From Magnolia sinica (lineage: Eukaryota; Streptophyta; Magnoliopsida; Magnoliales; Magnoliaceae), in contig NC_080577.1 of assembly GCF_029962835.1 (NCBI RefSeq), positions 31,168,501 to 31,232,500 on the forward strand: DNA of 64,000 nt, written 5' to 3'. Position numbers and translations under genes: made by a program. The notes beneath the pieces were generated by a model. That model was not told the DNA's origin, ran no database searches, and worked only from the letters and a program-made list of their open reading frames with translations. Below are positions 61,265-64,000 of the stretch, piece after piece. The number at the start of each line of letters is the position of its first letter. Within the stretch, counting starts at the first letter, position 1.

Positions 61265-64000
61265 TGTAACGCCCCGACTTTTCAAGACCCGAGTATATGA
61301 CCCGTGTCCCAAAAGCCCGAGTGTTAACTTTAAAGGATGGTCAAATTTGAGTGTACATTTTTTTAAACTATCAGAGTAGGCAGATGAGCGTAGTGTGGAC
61401 AAATTGACATAAAGAAAAATTTATTATTGTTCAAATATACAAGAAGATGCCCATAATGACTTATACAAACCAATGTCTCTGAATTTAAACAAGTACAAGA
61501 TTTACATGATTTAATACATGAAGAATAACAAAAAGCATATAATTATAAGCCGCAAGATCACGTAGCTCCTCCAAGCAAATATAGTCATGCATCCCTGGCG
61601 ATCGTACCCTGCTCCTCATCAAGTCTGAACAAGCATATTACTTAAGCTACCTATATTACCTGTACGGTTGTATATTTGATGGATGAGTGGCCAACTCAGT
61701 GTGAATTTCTCTCAAAATTACACACCGCCGCATTATGTAAGAAATAGTATAAAACACTCGGACAACCAAAACAGAGTAAATGTAGTCTTATTAGATGCAT
61801 GGATGCATAAATGCAATCATCGAACCCGGGAAACATCATCCAGTCGGGTCACCTATGCAATCATTGAGCCGGGTAAAACATCCAGACGTCGGTGCCCCAG
61901 GTAAAACATCCAGATGGGGATGGGGGTCGTCACCTAAGGATGTGACTGGTCATCAGTGTAACATTCTACATAATCGCATGGGCATGAAGATCCGATCATC
62001 ATCATAAATCGAATGGCTGGCCATAAGCACAACATTCAGCGCAATCGCAGGGCAAAGTGATCCAAGCCATCATAATATGTCATGCATGCATGATTAGCCA
62101 AGTCATTATTAGTCCATTTACAACCAGCCAATTTAGGTAAGCTCAAAGGTCATTAAGGGGAGCACATGGCCCAGCGTAGGCTGACAGCTCGGGCATAGTG
62201 TCCCATTACCACCATCCCCGACTCATGAGGCTACCATCTTAGGACGTTTAATAGAAACCTATCGACTAGTGGCCAATCATATTACAGTATATGGGGCTTA
62301 CCATCGCATGGTTGCACGGTATAAAACATCGAACCCATATAGGAAAAATACCAAAACAAAGCCACATAGGGCGATATCAAACAAGCCACATAGGGCAATT
62401 ATCAAAATATACCTCATAGGACAAGTATCAAGCCATACGATAAAAGACCATCCTTGAAAACTATTGGACACAACAACCCTGGATGGTAGGCCCACATTAA
62501 TGATCCATTTAGACCACCACTTAATAACCACTAAGTCGAAGGTCCATTTTAATCACAATCAATTGGGTTACATCCCAAGTATGGGTGTACATTTATAGGT
62601 GGGGGTTTTCCACTAATGTACCAGTTTAAAGTCCATAAGCAATACACAAATAATCCACAAGCATGAACAAATATATAGGATGAACATTAAGCAGGCAATA
62701 TAGCAATTCAATTTCCACCAGCTAACACATGTGATTATAAGAGAGAGATATCAATTATAATTTTTAATAAAAACTATAACTTAAGCTAATGAGAAGATGA
62801 AAAGCTCAAGGGGAAGAATCATCACCTGATCAGGAACCGAATCACCTTCTAGTGGCGCTAACTGCTTGCGCCCTTAGAATTGAATCCTATCACAAATTAT
62901 GGATTTGTAAGGTTAAATCAAGGTTCCACAAGATTATCTATGGTCTAGATTATGACCTAAGGTTTAGATTACTTAGGGTTTGATGTAGAATTTGAATTTT
63001 ATCCTAAAGTTTAGTCTTAAACTTAGATTCTAGGATTTGAACTCTACTTGGCACATTAGTCAGTTTTAAGTCTTAATAATTACAAGAATACTCTTAACAT
63101 TAGTGTTATAATTTATATTAGTTAATATGTTAATAAGGATAGTTCATAAGTTCATATTTAAATATACCAATCATTTTCTAATGTTCCTATAATGACTTAT
63201 AATCTCTTATAAATGATACAAGTAATAATAATTATTATTTTATCAACCATGATATAATAAGGACTAACACTCAACCCTCATAGTAACCAATATTGTATTA
63301 ATTCCATGAGGAGGGTGATTATATTATCTAATGATGATGATTGTAGCTATCAATAGAAATGTTTAAAGGTGAAGAATAAAACACTTAAAGTTAACAATTT
63401 TAATTTGTCTGTAATAGCTAATTATACGCGATTCACTAATGGTTAATCATGCTTAATATTAATACCCTATCAATGATAATCATGGTAACACGAATAACTA
63501 TAATCGAAATAAATTTAATATGGTAGGAGGAGGTGGACTCACCTAGGTTGACTCAGTAGTTCAACTTGGCTTCAATCCGAACCAACAACCCGCTTCGCAA
63601 CTCAACTCCACTCAACTAGGTTGACCCAACTCACTGATTCAGAAGTCAATTCAGTGCTTCTAAGCACCAACATTCCTCACCTTTTCACTTCCTTCTTCTC
63701 TCTTCTTCCTCTATCGCTTTTATTTCTCTTTTCTTCCTATCTCTCCCTCTCTGGCCAGCAGCAGCAAGACCGAACTAGTCCTGCCCAGAACTTGAATAGA
63801 GTCAGCAACTCGCCCCGAGTTCATGAGTTAACTCGGTTGGGTGAACTCAGGGCAAGTAACTGCCCCCACCACTCTCTCTCTCTCTCTCTAAATGCTGGCT
63901 CTCTCTCTCTCTCTCTCTCAAACGTGAGTTGAGCTCGAGTCGGTGGGGTCAGGTTGGTGTAGTAGCCACCGACCCATGCTCTCTTTCTCTATTCCTTCCT
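61265..64000 (-). mobile_element. 5' LTR of the right-edge F2 element, continuing beyond the window
   Basis: It begins (plus strand) TGTAACGCCCCGAC, the inverted 3' end of the LTR, beside the primer-binding site. 62592-64000 repeats 55751-57165. From the offset, the far end should lie near 65.76 kb, implying an LTR of about 4.5 kb, equal to F2a without its insert. It holds GTCATCGAACCCGGG/AAACATCCAGA tandem units (61795-62060) at the position of the 60-bp units of F2a and F2b. No gene was seen. Confidence 0.82.

Noticed and set aside
55751-62591. Direct repeat 55751-57165 / 62592-64000 as a simple segmental duplication
   Set aside because: The primer-binding site at 61250-61261 and the purine tract at 58919-58929, placed exactly at TGT...ACA borders, explain the pair as LTRs of one element.

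Overview
The window is nuclear DNA of a flowering plant. It holds one intact spliced cytochrome P450 gene in a sea of nested plant-type retrotransposons (Ty1/copia, Athila-like Ty3/gypsy, large-LTR non-autonomous elements), a CACTA transposon remnant, a tRNA-derived SINE and many palindromic MITE-like repeats. The recurring core motif (GTGGGCCC, then CATGATGTAT, then CCGTCCATCC) is one I associate from memory with magnoliid trees. That taxonomic guess is an inference and cannot be checked here.

Layout. 34-6093 is a solo LTR of about 6.06 kb (family F1) with a perfect 5-bp target duplication. 6099-7867 is gene-free. 7868-9960 is a degenerate telomere-like AAACCT array interrupted by a MITE-like repeat. 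9971-13167 is a CACTA (En/Spm) remnant: an unrecognised ORF, a decayed multi-exon transposase_24-type gene, subterminal repeats and a 3' terminus. 13190-13975 is a Ty3/gypsy gag-region relic. 14136-16992 (minus strand) is a two-exon CYP71-type P450 of 501 residues, with a MITE-like palindrome about 155 bp upstream of its start. 17147-24839 is a field of palindromic elements plus one SINE with an 18-bp target duplication.

26063-55750 is a nest. A minus-strand Ty1/copia element (26063-36309) is split inside its reverse transcriptase by a 4.5-kb solo LTR of a second family (F2a, 26942-34801). F2a is itself split by an F1 solo LTR (B, 28563-31890). A second F2 LTR (F2b) starts at 36310 and is split by an Athila-like element (39954-51337) that has gag, protease, RT, RNase H and integrase but is disabled by stops and frameshifts, with a truncated 3' LTR. 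F2b resumes at 51338-52004 and then abuts an inverted, truncated F1 LTR (C, 52005-55750).

55751-64000 is a minus-strand F2 element that shows what the family is: LTRs of about 4.5 kb, a tRNA-iMet-type primer-binding site, a polypurine tract and only 2.35 kb of non-coding interior. It is a non-autonomous, LARD-like retrotransposon whose LTRs are longer than its interior.

The P450 is the only probable functional host gene. No rRNA or tRNA genes and no CRISPR arrays were seen.
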